From the NCBI RefSeq assembly GCF_012489685.1, contig NC_080042.1:38073158-38137157 (forward strand): 64,000 bases of DNA, written 5' to 3'. Below, in pieces: positions 12,402 to 23,171 of this stretch (position 1 is the first letter of the stretch; every line of letters begins with the position of its first letter). The translations under genes were made by a program, and so were the position numbers. This DNA is from Lotus japonicus (Eukaryota; Streptophyta; Magnoliopsida; Fabales; Fabaceae). Under the pieces are notes generated by a model. That model worked only from the letters and a program-made list of their open reading frames with translations, was not told the origin of the DNA and searched no databases.

Positions 12402-14350
12402 CTAACGCCCAGAATTTGAAGGCCCAGCTCCCGAGTTCCGTCCCCTGATCTTTCTTCCCCTCCCGTGCACTGCTCCCTCGATGATGGTATGCATATTGTG
12501 CACCGCATCCCACATCGGTGAACCCAGCGGGGGCGATCCCACTGTCGTCGGATCAACCGCAATGCCAGAGTACAACGCAAGCTCCGCAAACTGGCTCTGA
12601 AATGACAATATATAAGGTCAATATACACATAGGCATACACATAATCGTAATGTAAGCCACATAGCGAAAACAAGTGTCAGTATCTCTAGAAATGCGAAGC
12701 GGTCGGCTTTGTACTCATCTGGGACCATGTAAGGGTGTGAGACCTTGATATACCAAGGAGTGTATTCGCCAGTGGTCTGAAAAGGGAAAGCAGCTTCTTC
12801 CGACAGATGGCAAATGTGATCATTCCAGTGCGCAAATCGACGATCACACTCCCGGCACGTAACTAACGATGGTGGGGGATCTGGCACATACTGGATCCTG
12901 CCAAACTGCCTGATGACTCGATCTGGGAGGTATGAGAATATCATCCCGGCATGCCTGATAAATCCCCTATACAAGGCAACCTGAGGGAAGGGCCAGTGAG
13001 CATAATGCTCTACATAAGGTCTCCAAATCACAAAACTGGCCGGAAACGTGTCCAGGTTCATCCTCTTCTGTGCAACCTCAGTAGTCCCTCGAAGCGCCTC
13101 CTAAGTTAGTGCAACGGGCCTGTCTGGCGTGTAGGCAGGGTTGTCCTTGCGCTCAAACAAGGATCCGGGAAAGTGGGCAAACACCCATGGCTGCAAAAGA
13201 GAAAATGCCAAAGTATGATGCTAATTATTAAAAAACAATGACAACAAACGTTTTAATGATAATTACAAAGAAATAACAATACCTGCAGAAGAGATAAACA
13301 ACCAGCAACAAACTTAACACCGTTCCTGCTGGCCTCCCCGAGCTGACCATACAAGTAAGCCAAAGTGGCAGCTCCCCAGTTCCACCTTGATGCATTCTCA
13401 ACATCTTCAAACAGAGACAAATACACAGCACCAATATATGTGTTGCTCTTGTCACAGAAAAGGGTCATGCCAATCAACCGCAGCATGTAAGCTCGGCATG
13501 CAGGAACTTCATTGTTGGCCGCTACGTGTTTCTCCACAATATCATGGAGAAAGCTAAAGCGAAGAGATGGACCCCTACAAGCATCAAACTCCTCCATCAC
13601 AAGCTCAATGTCCACATCAAGTAACTGAGCAACCGCAGGAGCCGCCTCTTCCCTAGTCGGGTTACCAAAGGAGAAGAACTCACCCTCTACAGGCAAGTGG
13701 AGTAATGCTGAGACATCTTCAAGTGTGATCGTCATTTCCCCCCAGGGTAAGTGGAAAGACAACGTCTCAGGATGCCATCGCTCAACAAAAGCAGAAATAA
13801 TGCTCTGGTCAACACTCGGGCTTATGCATTTCATCACCCACCGCAAACCTGCGTCATGCACCGCTCCCCTTATGTACCGAGCATGATGAACTACAGGATG
13901 ACACATCCTCCCATGATTATAGGTCTTGAGCACGCCTCTAGTCTCATAATTTCGCCGTTTGTATGACCTCCATATGTCACGAGCTATATGTTCGCCATAC
14001 TTAGTCAACAAGCAAAGGTCAAACGGACCTCCCTGATACCACAACCTGTTCTCATCATCCTCATCACCAGACTCCTCCTCAAACTCCGCCTCAATGTCAG
14101 CACCGACATCCTCCTCAGCCTCCTCTTCACCACTAGTCTCCTCCTCAATGTCATCATCCTGCTAATCAGCCATAATCTCATCATCCTGCTGATCCTGTAC
14201 AGCAGGCTCTTGTTCAGCATTCCTACCCCTTCCTCTACCCCTTCCTCTATTAGCCTCTTCTGACCGTTTGCTGTTAGAAGCATGAGTGGAGCTACGATCC
14301 CGTGGAGCAGTAGGTTCAGTAGAAGGACCAACAACACGGGCAGTTTTCCT
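12402..14350 (-). pseudogene. Plant mobile domain (PMD/MAIN-like) gene, decayed
   Basis: The plant mobile domain is shared by MAIN/MAIL1-type nuclear proteins that act with PP7-like phosphatases in gene expression and TE silencing, and by genes carried on transposons. The main exon (about 14161-13283) reads RWHPETLSFHLPWGEMTITL and DVSALLHLPVEGE, the conserved PMD core. It continues with LRLIGMTLFCDKSNTYIG and WNWGAATLAYLYGQL. A donor follows CTGCAG at 13283, and the next exon begins at 13190 (PWVFAHFPG, later YVEHYAHWPFPQ). A short last exon ends at 12402. An acidic Asp/Glu-rich linker precedes the core. In-frame stops at 14162-14164 and 13101-13103 break the gene. It lies wholly inside the MULE. 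Confidence 0.8.
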
Positions 14351-14500
14351 AGGAGGCCTGAAAGTTAAAAATACAAAAATTTATACTCATACACAACAAT
14401 TTATTAACATAAACAACAATTTATTAACATAAACAACAGTTTGTTAACATAAAAAAGAATTTATAAACATTCAGAGAGAATTCAGAGAGAATTAAAAAAA

Positions 14501-14632
14501 TTTGACAGGCTAACCGCTCTTAAACATGCGGTAGGCATAAAAAATTTGACAGGCTAACCGCACTTAAACATGCGGTAGGCATAAAAAATTTGAAAGGCTA
14601 ACCGCACTTAAACATGCGGTAGTCATAAAACC
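14501..14632. repeat. Tandem array, 44-bp unit, 3 copies
   Basis: Units start TTTGACAGGCTAACCGC at 14501, 14545 and 14589 (the third with TTTGAAA). Each contains AACCGC and ATGCGGTAGGCAT. It lies between the PMD gene and the right end of the MULE. The GCGGT core also occurs in the left-side array. Confidence 0.85.
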
Positions 14633-15069
14633 TGTTCGCGGTTTAGAGTGCGGGCAAGTCACGAAACATCCTCCCATGGCAGAATCAAATCGAGGGACTG
14701 AATTTTGACACAAAATACAACCTAAGCCTCGAAAACTTGTAAGAAATAACTTACATTGTTGTTCTTCTTGTGGGTTATGGGTTGTTGTTGTATTTTGTGG
14801 GTTTCTCCTTCTTGACTTGGTCTCCTTCTTCCTCTTCTACTTCAACTTCTTCTTACTGGTTGTCCTCCTTTCTCTTCCTCTTCTTGACTTAGTTGTGGGT
14901 TAATGTGGGTTTGAGAGACTTGATTTTGTGAGGGTTGAAAATTTTGAAATTGGGTTGGAGAGGAAGAGAGGTTATACGGTTGAAAGAGGGGGGAGGGTTT
15001 GTAGAGATAAGGTAGTTTTTTTTTTTTAAATTAAAATTACTGAAGGGTATTTTGGTCTTTTTGCAGTTT

Positions 15070-15116
15070 TGGGGATGGCTCACTTAGCAAAAAAGGAGGC
15101 GCGAATAGTCTCTGCC
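15070..15116 (-). repeat. MULE right terminal inverted repeat
   Basis: Inverted partner of 10629-10676, ending ...AATAGTCTCTGCC and followed by the TSD TTTTATTTA at 15117-15125. Confidence 0.85.
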
Positions 15117-15210
15117 TTTTATTTACTAGCCACCAAGTCCTAAAAAATATGAAAAAAACAGACGAAAATATTCTACATTTTATTTTAATAGAAAAACACT
15201 AAAGGACAAA

Positions 15211-15403
15211 TAAGGTACCAGAACCACAAGTGATGGCAGAAGTACTGGTAAGTGTGTATTTCCTTAAGAGATTTCGTGTAGGTTTTTAGCCGGGTTCGAT
15301 CCCCTCTAAGGTAAAAAAATAATACATTTGTGGTCAGGGGCATCACTACCGTATGCCGAGCCAGATTAGTCATAAGGGGCCTTTTTCTCGTGAAGACTGG
15401 TGG
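15211..15403 (+). repeat. tRNA-derived SINE-like repeat with direct repeats
   Basis: Contains the box B match GGGTTCGATCCC at 15293-15304, preceded by GTGATGGCAGAAGTACTGG as a possible box A region. It is flanked by the 12-bp direct repeat CTAAAGGACAAA (15199-15210 and 15404-15415), the second running into an A tract. The direct repeats and promoter boxes suggest a retroposed SINE. The absence of a clear tail inside the repeats leaves doubt. Confidence 0.5.
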
Positions 15404-15430
15404 CTAAAGGACAAAAAAAAAAAAAAGTAT

Positions 15431-16147
15431 ACAGGATATCCGATTTTAATGGCAAAGTCCTGTTGAGTATAAATAAAATTACCAGACAATATAATGGTTT
15501 CTTATACTATACTCTTGCTGAGAGCACCTCTCCACGGTTACAAATTATATCTGCTTCTAGTAGATATTAAACAGTAATAGTTTAGGGATTAACAATTAAG
15601 GGAGGTTGTATGAGAAAATAACAAAAACAATTCAATATCTGAATAACCATTACAAAATTAGTTCAATATATTATCTTTAGTACCGTCTAATCGTCTATGT
15701 TTCATAGATCCGCACGTCAGGGCAAAAGACGTTAGTCACAAAATGAGCACTACACAGGAAGCTGTGGCAGATGGGATTCGAAAAGAATTTAAACGTATCT
15801 TTGGGGCCAAAATAAATATAACGTATGCATACTCTTATAAAATGTACCCCGATAAAATTCAAAGTTATACAAACTATAATCTATTATCAAATTACCTCAA
15901 GCATCCACTATAAAACTGGGAGCCAAATATTTGAAAAAGGGGGGAGGGAATGAGTAAAAGAAAAAAGAGGAGACCGAAATCTTAGGAAATCCATAGACAA
16001 ACTAAACGCCAAAATTTCACCTGATGGTAAGTTTGACTAACAAGTTTGGTAAATAACTACATGATGAAAAGCAATTGTAACTAACTCCAAAGCTCTCAAG
16101 ACACATGGAATTAAGGGTGTGACTATTGATTGGACGAAGAGAGGATA
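15431..16147. other. Unannotated spacer
   Basis: Moderately AT-rich sequence. I see no ORF with a recognisable protein, no tandem array and no paired inverted ends. Confidence 0.4.
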
Positions 16148-16156
16148 TAAGACTAA

Positions 16157-16829
16157 GACCATCCACAATGGGTTGTTTACCCCTTTCTTACCCCACTTTT
16201 TCTCTTCCCAACACTTCACATCATCTTCTCTCTCCAATTCAACAAACTCTCAACAATTACCCACTCCAATGGTTTTCTCTCTCAACACCCTACCCCACCA
16301 CTCACCCTACCCCACCACTTTTTTATTTCATATTTTTATTTAATTTTATTTTTTTGTTTTTATTATTTACATAAAATTACAATTATTGTTTTAAATTTGG
16401 TTTTTTTTCTGTGTCCAAATCAAACGAACCAAGTCTCTATTTATAGAGAAAAAAAAATCATAAATTTTGGTATAATTTTTTTTTTCAAAAAATATTTTTT
16501 TTGATGAAATAATTGAGTTCAAAAGATAAGGATAAAAGAAATTCGGACAACCAACAGAATGCTGACACGTGGCGGCAGCAGAAAAAAATAATTCTCCCTC
16601 TCTCCTCCCAGGCGCGTCACACGCCTTGTCTGGCCGTGTGGCCCACGCGCCTGGGAGAGGCCAACCACGGCCTGACGCGTGGCATCCGGCAGGGGCCTCA
16701 ACAATGTTGAGCTTCCTCAACATTTTGAACGTTTCTCTCTCCTCCCAATCACTCTCAACAACATTTCACACCCATTGCAACCCCTAAACAAAACTAAACA
16801 AAGATTCTCAACACCCATTGTAAGTGGTC
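16157..16829. mobile_element. MULE-type MITE, 673 bp, copy 1
   Basis: Terminal inverted repeats GACCATCCACAATGGGTTG and (inverted) GACCACTTACAATGGGTG are flanked by TAAGACTAA (16148-16156) and TAAGACTAT (16830-16838), an 8/9 match to a 9-bp TSD. There is no coding capacity. The centre (about 16560-16700) is sharply GC-rich in an AT-rich element and holds a hairpin (CTCCCAGGCGCG near 16607 pairing with CGCGCCTGGGAG near 16645). The stretch TCTGTGTCCAAATCAAA near 16410 and its neighbourhood recur at 34507-34560 in copy 2. Confidence 0.75.
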
Positions 16830-16933
16830 TAAGACTATACACAATGATTTTTTCATTCAACACCCTACTTTTTTACTTTTTATACTCCACATCATCTTCT
16901 CTCTTCCACTTAATAATTCAACACACATTCAAC

Positions 16934-17190
16934 AGGTAAATAGCCAACTTGGTCCCTAAAAGTGTCAGCCGCCTTCAACTTCGTCCCTAAACTTTTAAAA
17001 TGGCGTTTATGGTCCCTGAAAGTGATATTTCTCCTTCTTCAGAGGCCCTTGAGTTAAAAAAACCTTACGCCGTTAACGGAAAAGTGACGTGGCATTTTTT
17101 TTTGAAAAGCAACCGCTAACGTGACATGTGAAAGTAAGGAATGTTTGGGAATGGTTCAATTTAGTCCCTATGATTGAAAAAAATTCTTTT
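16934..17190 (+). repeat. Pack-MULE left terminal inverted repeat
   Basis: Matches 33856-34151 in inverse orientation over GTCAGCCGCCTTCAACTTCG, AAAATGGCGTTTATGGTCCC, CGGAAAAGTGACGTGGC and GGAATGTTTGGGAATGG, with modest divergence. Confidence 0.8.
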
Positions 17191-17455
17191 CTCCCCCATC
17201 TTCCTCTACCTCTCCCCACCACCATCACCCTCTCTCCATCTCCATCTTCTTCATCCATCTTCTTCCTTCTTCTTCTTCTTCCCACCCTCATCCCCTCCCT
17301 CTCACACTCCCCCTCACCCCAACCCCTTTTCCTTCCAAAAATCAAAATTCTTCAACCCAAAATCACAAAACCAAAAAATAAATTTGAACCCATAAATTTA
17401 ACCCTCTTTTAGAATTATTTCCATAGCCACCAAACTCACTGCCCAGTTAGGAAGT
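17191..17455 (+). other. CT-rich Pack-MULE interior, possible captured 5' UTR
   Basis: A strongly pyrimidine-rich stretch (CTTCTTCTTCTTC near 17265) is followed by A-rich sequence. It looks like a plant 5' UTR, but I cannot tie it to a gene. It ends at the GAAGT TSD of the Ty3 element. Confidence 0.35.
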
Positions 17456-18231
17456 TGTTTACACTGGTTTTTGGTAAACAAATATCCTCTTAGTTCGACT
17501 AAAGGAAGTTTAGATTTCAGGGTCCTTTTGAGAAAACGTCTTGCCAAAGTGTCGTGTGTGAGTTAGTGTTTTTCGACAATGATGATCGGCTCAAAAGAAA
17601 ACTGGATTTAATTTCATAAGGATCAATTACATGAAGTCGGATAAATCAAAATAACATGAACACTACCAGAAACGTAGAATTCGACAAGAAACTACACAAA
17701 AGAGCTGGAAATTAACAAGCTTAATGCAAGAAAACTAAAATGCTGGTTCTGCAACGTACTCCTCCATCATCACGCCTTGCTCCTTGAGTCTCATTGATGC
17801 GGACATTAGAGCTTTCTGGTGAATTTTTCAGAGTTTGAGTTGGGAACCCCTTTTCTGAATCAGATTTTCCTATTTATAGAGCTCCATGTCCCGCGTGTCT
17901 TTGGCGGTTTTCTTCCTTGTTGGACGGGTTAGTGGGTCTGATTCCCCACGATGCTTGCTCCGGAAGTTCCATGCGTAGTGGTGGGAGTCGTGTTCTTCAA
18001 CTGCCTCAACCGTTTCTTGGCCACGTTTTTGACCAACGTGGTGAGAATCTGACTTGGTCAATGTGGCACGTGTTACATGTGCCTGTGTTTAGCAGTAGTT
18101 GATTGTCGAATTCGGCTGCCTCCTTAACTTGGTGCATTTTCCTTTTCCTTTCTCTAGTCCGAATTCGACTACCTTGGGTGTTTTGGGCCGAATGCATTTT
18201 TTCTTTCTTGGGCCAAAATATTGGGCCAACA
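17456..18231 (-). repeat. Ty3 3' LTR
   Basis: 776 bp, TG...CA. It keeps an intact TATA box (CTATAAATAG on the minus strand, 17870-17879), unlike the other LTR. Confidence 0.93.
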
Positions 18232-18247
18232 GATGCCCCCCAAAAAT
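18232..18247 (-). promoter_or_regulatory. Ty3 polypurine tract
   Basis: On the minus strand this reads TTTTTGGGGGGCATC directly upstream of the 3' LTR, the expected primer site for plus-strand DNA synthesis. Confidence 0.75.
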
Positions 18248-18560
18248 GTTGATTCTCGACTACCAGACCTTGGAGGGATCAAGCATTTTTTGCTCGTGCA
18301 TTTCGATGGAGCTTGACGGCTGTTCGCGACTTTTCACTTTCTGATTTCAAGTCCCATCAGAGATCCTATCGTTTGACTTTTGCTCCAATCAGAAGCCTTG
18401 ACGTCTGACTTCGTCTGCCGTCTCTATTTTAGGGTAATCATGACCCTTTTCTAGCCTTTATGTTAGGGTTTGTGGTTATATAATAAAATAACCGTTGGAT
18501 TTCAAAAAAAATTTATGCACCATCCTATAATGCAGCTTCATGTCCGACCCTTCATTTGCC

Positions 18561-18567
18561 TATAAAT
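18561..18567 (+). promoter_or_regulatory. TATA box of antisense PMD gene
   Basis: TATAAATA inside GCCTATAAATACGCC, about 130 bp upstream of the ATG at 18693. An in-frame ATG at 18540 lies upstream of this box, so the 18693 start is preferred. The spacing suggests transcription starts near 18590. Confidence 0.55.
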
Positions 18568-18692
18568 ACGCCATTGTTGGCCCTCTGCAAGCTTTACCGT
18601 TTTTCAAACACTCAAGCTTTTGCCTGATTCCGCTTGTGATCATCTTCAATCGTTTGGTTTCTGCTTTCCTGGTGCACTCTCTGAACGTGTCT

Positions 18693-20252
18693 ATGGCTTC
18701 CGGTTCTGACAATGTTATTCCTTTGGCCGCTGCGTGTGAGATGAATGAGGCCAAACGCACTCCCATTCCAGACCCGCCGTACGAAGTGGAGAAACGGGCT
18801 ATCTGGAAATCCCAGGTATTTATTCCTATTTCTGTGAATGGCAATTTACGTGCCATTTTAGGCCCTTTGAAGAAGGCGAAGAAGGGAAGGCCTAACAGTC
18901 TTCCTGAGGATTATGAGCAGTTTCACCCCAGCGTTCGTGGGGATGAGCTTATTCTTGCATTTCAACCTTCTTACCGCTTGCCCTTTCTGAAAGATCCCAA
19001 AAGGACTTTTAGGTCTGCGCCTCCTAACCCAACTGCTGGTGAAGGAGCCTATCTGAAATGGCTCGACAGAGTGGAGGCCAGTAAGTCTGGGCATTGGAAA
19101 GTCACTGGAATTTTCGACCTCATTCAGTTGTCGAGGTCGCCGATTTCTTACAATCCTGCTATGCTTTTAAGTTCTCTTTTCTTTTGGGAGCGGTCTACCA
19201 ATAGCTTCCATGTCCCCTTTGTGATGCTTTCTCCCACTCTCCTTGATGTCGCTGCCATTACTGGCCTTTGGGTGGTGGGTGATGATTACCATTCCTCTGC
19301 TGCTCCCACCAATCCTATCGCCATTCCGACGGATAACATCGCTTTTAGTAAGTTTATTAAAGATCACTACGTCGAGAATGGTGAAGTCTCCGATGCTGAG
19401 CATGTCGCGTTTCTGTTGTATTGGCTTTCTGCCTATGTGTTCTGCACCAAATCCTTGAGGATTCCGGCTAAACTTCTTCCTTTGGCCAACCTGTTACATG
19501 AGGGTCGAATTATCGCCATGGCTAGGCTTGTGCTTGGCAATCTTTACCAAATGATCAATGAGGCGATAGCCGACATTCGAGATCCCAAGGTTGCGTCTTT
19601 GAATGCAGCTGGTCCTTTCTGGCACCTTCAACTTTGGATGAATGCGGTTTTCGAATCGTTTCTTCCCGCAAAGAACCCCCCTCCTGTGGTGTCTAACACG
19701 AGGGTTGATGCTTTCAGACTTGAAGCCCTTACTCCCCCTTATGACGCCTCCACGTTCGAAGCTGATTTTAAGAAGTACTTCACCATGTTCTTCGAGCTGA
19801 AACGTTTCCGCTCGAGCTTTGCACCGTATCACAAACCTTCTTATGGCCCTCGGTGGCTAAGGAATTCTTATCCCAATCTTCCTGGCTCAGAGAACCTCTC
19901 TCAGTATCAAGTCAAACTTTGGCAGACTATATTATCTCCCAGGGTGCTGACCATCAACTTTGCCAGTAATGATTTCACTCTTTGTGGTTACAATCCTCAG
20001 CTCGTGTCTCGACAATTTGGGCTGAGCCAGGATTTGCCCAATACCTTGTTCGACAAATCCCTCGTCCTCTATCCTGGTACCATCACCAAACATAGTGCCT
20101 TCGACACTACCATTAGCTACTACAACGAGGAGGAGCTGCTTGGTCTTAGTCCTTTCAGTTTTACTCCATCCTTTTACGTCACCCAGGCGTTTAAGGCGTG
20201 GTGGTCTGCTTATTGGCATGATATTTCGGCGCCAATTGAAGATTGCTTCTAG
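18693..20252 (+). CDS. Antisense PMD protein of Tat retrotransposon, main exon
   Basis: 519 codons from ATG 18693 (MASGSDNVIPLAAACEMNE). Residues about 130-330 hold the plant mobile domain: YLKWLDRVEASKSGHWKVTG, SLFFWERSTNSFHVPFVMLS, then VAAITGLWVVGDDY. The C-terminal half (FELKRFRSSFAPYHKPSYGP and later) is typical of PMD proteins from Tat-type elements. It lies on the strand opposite gag-pol, between pol and the 3' LTR. The frame meets TAG at 20250-20252 but continues in the same frame (QKHAPKKTKG at 20277) after a TTTTCTTTTGCAG acceptor. Either a short intron or a nonsense mutation separates it from the next exon. From memory, PMD-bearing antisense ORFs are known in some Tat elements. Their role is unproven; suppression of host silencing has been suggested because host PMD proteins act in silencing. 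Confidence 0.75.
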   Translation: MASGSDNVIPLAAACEMNEAKRTPIPDPPYEVEKRAIWKSQVFIPISVNGNLRAILGPLKKAKKGRPNSLPEDYEQFHPSVRGDELILAFQPSYRLPFLKDPKRTFRSAPPNPTAGEGAYLKWLDRVEASKSGHWKVTGIFDLIQLSRSPISYNPAMLLSSLFFWERSTNSFHVPFVMLSPTLLDVAAITGLWVVGDDYHSSAAPTNPIAIPTDNIAFSKFIKDHYVENGEVSDAEHVAFLLYWLSAYVFCTKSLRIPAKLLPLANLLHEGRIIAMARLVLGNLYQMINEAIADIRDPKVASLNAAGPFWHLQLWMNAVFESFLPAKNPPPVVSNTRVDAFRLEALTPPYDASTFEADFKKYFTMFFELKRFRSSFAPYHKPSYGPRWLRNSYPNLPGSENLSQYQVKLWQTILSPRVLTINFASNDFTLCGYNPQLVSRQFGLSQDLPNTLFDKSLVLYPGTITKHSAFDTTISYYNEEELLGLSPFSFTPSFYVTQAFKAWWSAYWHDISAPIEDCF

Positions 20253-20279
20253 CGCATAACGAATATTTTTCTTTTGCAG

Positions 20280-20890
20280 AAGCACGCCCCAAAGAAAACC
20301 AAAGGTATGCATACATCTGAGATCAACGCTTTTCAACAATTCTTCGGTGTAGTATACTTTCCGGGTCCTCGACTTCAGGAAACGGTTGCCAAAGCAGCCC
20401 AAGTTCTAAGGCAAATGTGGGAAGCTAAAGCCAAGAAAACCCGATTGAGCATTCCTTCTGATGAGGATGGTCTTTCTTTCATTATTCGAAAAACAAGCTT
20501 TAGGTTCCCACCACTGCCTACTTGTAAGTATGCTTTGGCTTTTCCGGTGGTGCTTCCTAAGTGGGTTGATCATGTGAGTATCAAAATTTTTTACCATAGT
20601 GCACTGCCCCCCGGAAGCGGGTGACCTGGACCAAGCGTTACCTATGGAATTACCCTCTCCATGTGCCGGTTGAAATCTTCAACCACATATCGATAAGCAC
20701 GCTTATTGGTTAAGGTAATCACTTCGACCTGGCATTTTTGCGATACTTATGGCTTAATTTTCTTTTGTTTTCCTTTTGTAGCTGAGCCGATTCCGCGACC
20801 CACCCCTCAAGCCTCTCCTCGGGTAACTTCTGCTACTGTCGAAGTTGAGGATGATGTTACTCTAGCTGATAAGCTCAAGATGCCTAAGGT
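20280..20890 (+). CDS. Middle exons of antisense PMD gene
   Basis: Three short coding blocks. The first is 20280-20575 (INAFQQFFGVVYFPGPRLQE and later FPVVLPKWVDH). The second is about 20622-20712 (VTWTKRYLWNYPLHVPVEIF), and the third 20782-20888 (AEPIPRPTPQASPRV). Splice-like junctions are TTTTGCAG before the first, GTAATC after the second, TTTTGTAG before the third and GTAATG after it. The gap between the first and second (about 45 bp) is too short for a normal plant intron, so a frameshift is likely there. Confidence 0.5.
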
Positions 20891-21362
20891 AATGCTGAAC
20901 CCTGTGAAACTTTGACCTTTATTCGACGTGTATATCTTTGTGATCATTTGTTTTTTTTTTTTTTCTCAGAGTCGAAAATGAGGGGCCACCCCTACCACTT
21001 CTGCAAGCCAAAAAAGGGCTAGAGGTGCTGGTGAACTTCCTGTGGGAAATCCCTCCCCGGCTAAGTCAGCTAGTCAGCGTGAAGAAATGCAGCAAGGTGG
21101 TGATCAAGGCGTTGATCAGCAGGCTTCCAGCCCCTTTGCTTCAAGGTACTACACCGATTCCTGTCGAGATGGCTCCGGCCAAGAAGACCTCCAGGAAGAG
21201 GTCTAGTCGTAAATCTGGCAGCTCCTCTTCCCACCATTCCAAGAGTTCGACCAGTTCCAGTCCTCTCAAGGAATCTGGCCCTAAGGTAAATCATTAGTTC
21301 TCATCTCGTCTCAATTCGCTTTCTTCTCCTCTTTCTCAATCATTTTTTACTTTTATTCTTCA

Positions 21363-22653
21363 GAGGGTTGGCATGTCTAAAATGGCTGTACCTCGAGCCA
21401 CATGGTTTTCTTCTAAACCCCCACCGGTTGTCCTGTCTAGCTCTTCGAGCAGTTTAGAGTCCTCTAGTTCGAGTTTAGACTCTACTGAGTCAGACCCTGT
21501 GTGGGACAAGCTGACATTCTATTTTAACTCGAAACCAATTGCTTGGCAACATCCTGGTTGTGAACCCTATTATACCAAAGAATGTCGAGATAACCTTTCT
21601 AACTTTCCTCCGCAGGACATGCAGAACATGCCTTCCCCTGCTCGTGAAGAAAATGTGCCACATGATGAGGTGCAGGGTAATGAGGGTCAAGTGCCTCCAA
21701 TCATTCAGCCTGACCAAGTGGTTGGTGTGATGCCCCCACCAAAGGCTGATGTTCTGGTCTCAACTCATTCTGAACCTTCTTCTCGACAGCTTCAAACTTC
21801 TCCCCAACAGCCTCAACCTTCTCCTCAACAACTTCAACAAGGTGCCAGGGTCGCTTTGCTTTCTCCTCATGCTAAGGGAGGCTCAGCTTCTTCTAAGACG
21901 GTTGCCTCTTCCCATACTTCTGGTGAGAGGCTCAGTGCTCTCTTAGTCGAGGACCCTCTTTCCATTTTCCAGAGCTTCTTTGATGGTACTTTGGATCTCG
22001 AGTCTCCACCACGCCAAGCTGAAACTACCGAGACTGCTCAGTCTGGTGGGGTAGCCGACGATAGCCGGATCAAAGAGGCTTTCGTTAAGTTAAAAGGGCT
22101 GGTTTTCGATGCGGGCTTCATCGACGGGGTTCGCGCTAACCCTCGGTTAGGCCAGGAGGTTAAAGAGCTGCTTGCCTTCCTATTGGGCCAACAACTTGAC
22201 CAAATTTGGGCAGATGCTCTCGTTGAGCTTCAGACTCTCTTGGTCGATATCTTGGCCACACTTGACAAAGCCATTGCGGTGGAACAACTCATTGAGACTA
22301 AGCAGGCCCAAGTGGCTTCCAACACCAATGGACTCTTGCCTTCGAAGGATGAAATTCTGAAGCTGACTGCTAGGAAAGCTCTTATAGCAGATGAGTTGTC
22401 AAGTGTTGATGCTCGACTGGATGAGCTTCAAAGGGAGGTAGCCAGGCTCGAGAAGCAGAAGGCAATGTTGATTGAGGAAGGCCCAGCTGTGAATTCCCGA
22501 CTGAATACTCTAGCTGCCGAGTGCACAAATGTGATGTTATCGACAGCTCAGCTTTCTAAAGAGGTTGCAACGGAGCGGCGCATGAAGCAAAGCTTGGATT
22601 CTAGGATTGCTGCTGCCGGGGTTCAGCTTGAAGCCTTCAAGTCGAGGATTTAG
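21363..22653 (+). CDS. Coiled-coil exon of antisense PMD gene
   Basis: Opens after the acceptor TTATTCTTCAG and runs 426 codons from ATG 21373 to the stop at 22653. The first 80 residues are Ser-rich. A Pro/Gln-rich spacer follows (QTSPQQPQPSPQQLQQG). The last 130 or so residues are a coiled coil with heptad-like Leu/Ala spacing (LSSVDARLDELQREVARLEK). No catalytic motif is seen. A preceding basic Ser/Lys-rich segment (21165-21290, PAKKTSRKRSSRKSGSSS) is probably an upstream exon and could act in nuclear localisation. AATAATGAATGAA downstream (about 22753-22765) resembles a poly(A) signal. It is likely the C-terminal part of one spliced PMD-coiled-coil protein; a separate gene is the alternative. 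Confidence 0.6.
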
Positions 22654-23070
22654 GTTTCATAGTTGTTGTTTTACTGTAATGGCCATGGATCCATTGTGGC
22701 CTTTGTTGCCAACTTTGTAACAATCATTCCTGTAACTCTGTTCGACTTTTGAATAATGAATGAATTTGTATTGGCAATGCTCGACATGCTTTATTTCTCG
22801 ATTTGCATTTTATTGTCGATTCAGTCTTTGTTACATTACTTCCTGAATTGTATTGCTGAGTTTCACACCATTTAACTTGGCGCTTAATCTAACCTTTCAA
22901 CTTCTAAGTTTCCTTGAAAACCACGATAATTTATAACGTTTTTTATCACGTTCTTGTTCAACGACTTAAGAACTTCCTCCACTTGTGGTGGTGGCTGACG
23001 TGGCTTGCCGTGTTTGGCTGACGCTTTGGTAACTGCATGCTTGCATTAATGCGGCGGTTTGTTACCTCCC

Positions 23071-23080
23071 TATTATAAAT
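23071..23080 (+). promoter_or_regulatory. TATA box of second antisense gene
   Basis: TATTATAAAT about 95 bp upstream of the ATG at 23172, well placed for a core promoter. Its presence suggests an independent transcript rather than another exon of the PMD gene. Confidence 0.5.
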
Positions 23081-23171
23081 GGAGCCGTTTTTTACTCGTC
23101 TTTCACCAGCAACTCTTCTTCCTTCCATTCTCATCTTCTTCCTGCAATCTAAGAACCTTTCACCCTTAACC

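Larger units (their letters stand above)
10629..15116. mobile_element. Mutator-like element (MULE) carrying PMD and OTU-like genes
   Basis: Terminal inverted repeats of about 48 bp begin GGCAGAGACTATT on each side (left 10629-10676, right 15070-15116 inverted). They are bounded by a perfect 9-bp TSD, TTTTATTTA (10620-10628 and 15117-15125). Ends plus TSD place it in the Mutator superfamily. No MuDR-type transposase is visible. Cargo is an OTU-hydrolase-like gene tail on the plus strand (11001-11366) and a decayed PMD gene on the minus strand (12402-14350). Two small tandem arrays lie inside each end (11551-12140 and 14501-14632). It is probably immobile without a transposase from elsewhere. 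Confidence 0.9.

Noticed and set aside
15293..15304. Box-B-like GGGTTCGATCCC as a tRNA gene
   Set aside because: No acceptor, D or anticodon stems can be folded around it; it fits a SINE.
17073..17345. Arg/Gly/Glu-rich minus ORF of 90 codons
   Set aside because: It is the complement of a CT-rich tract, so its composition is forced.
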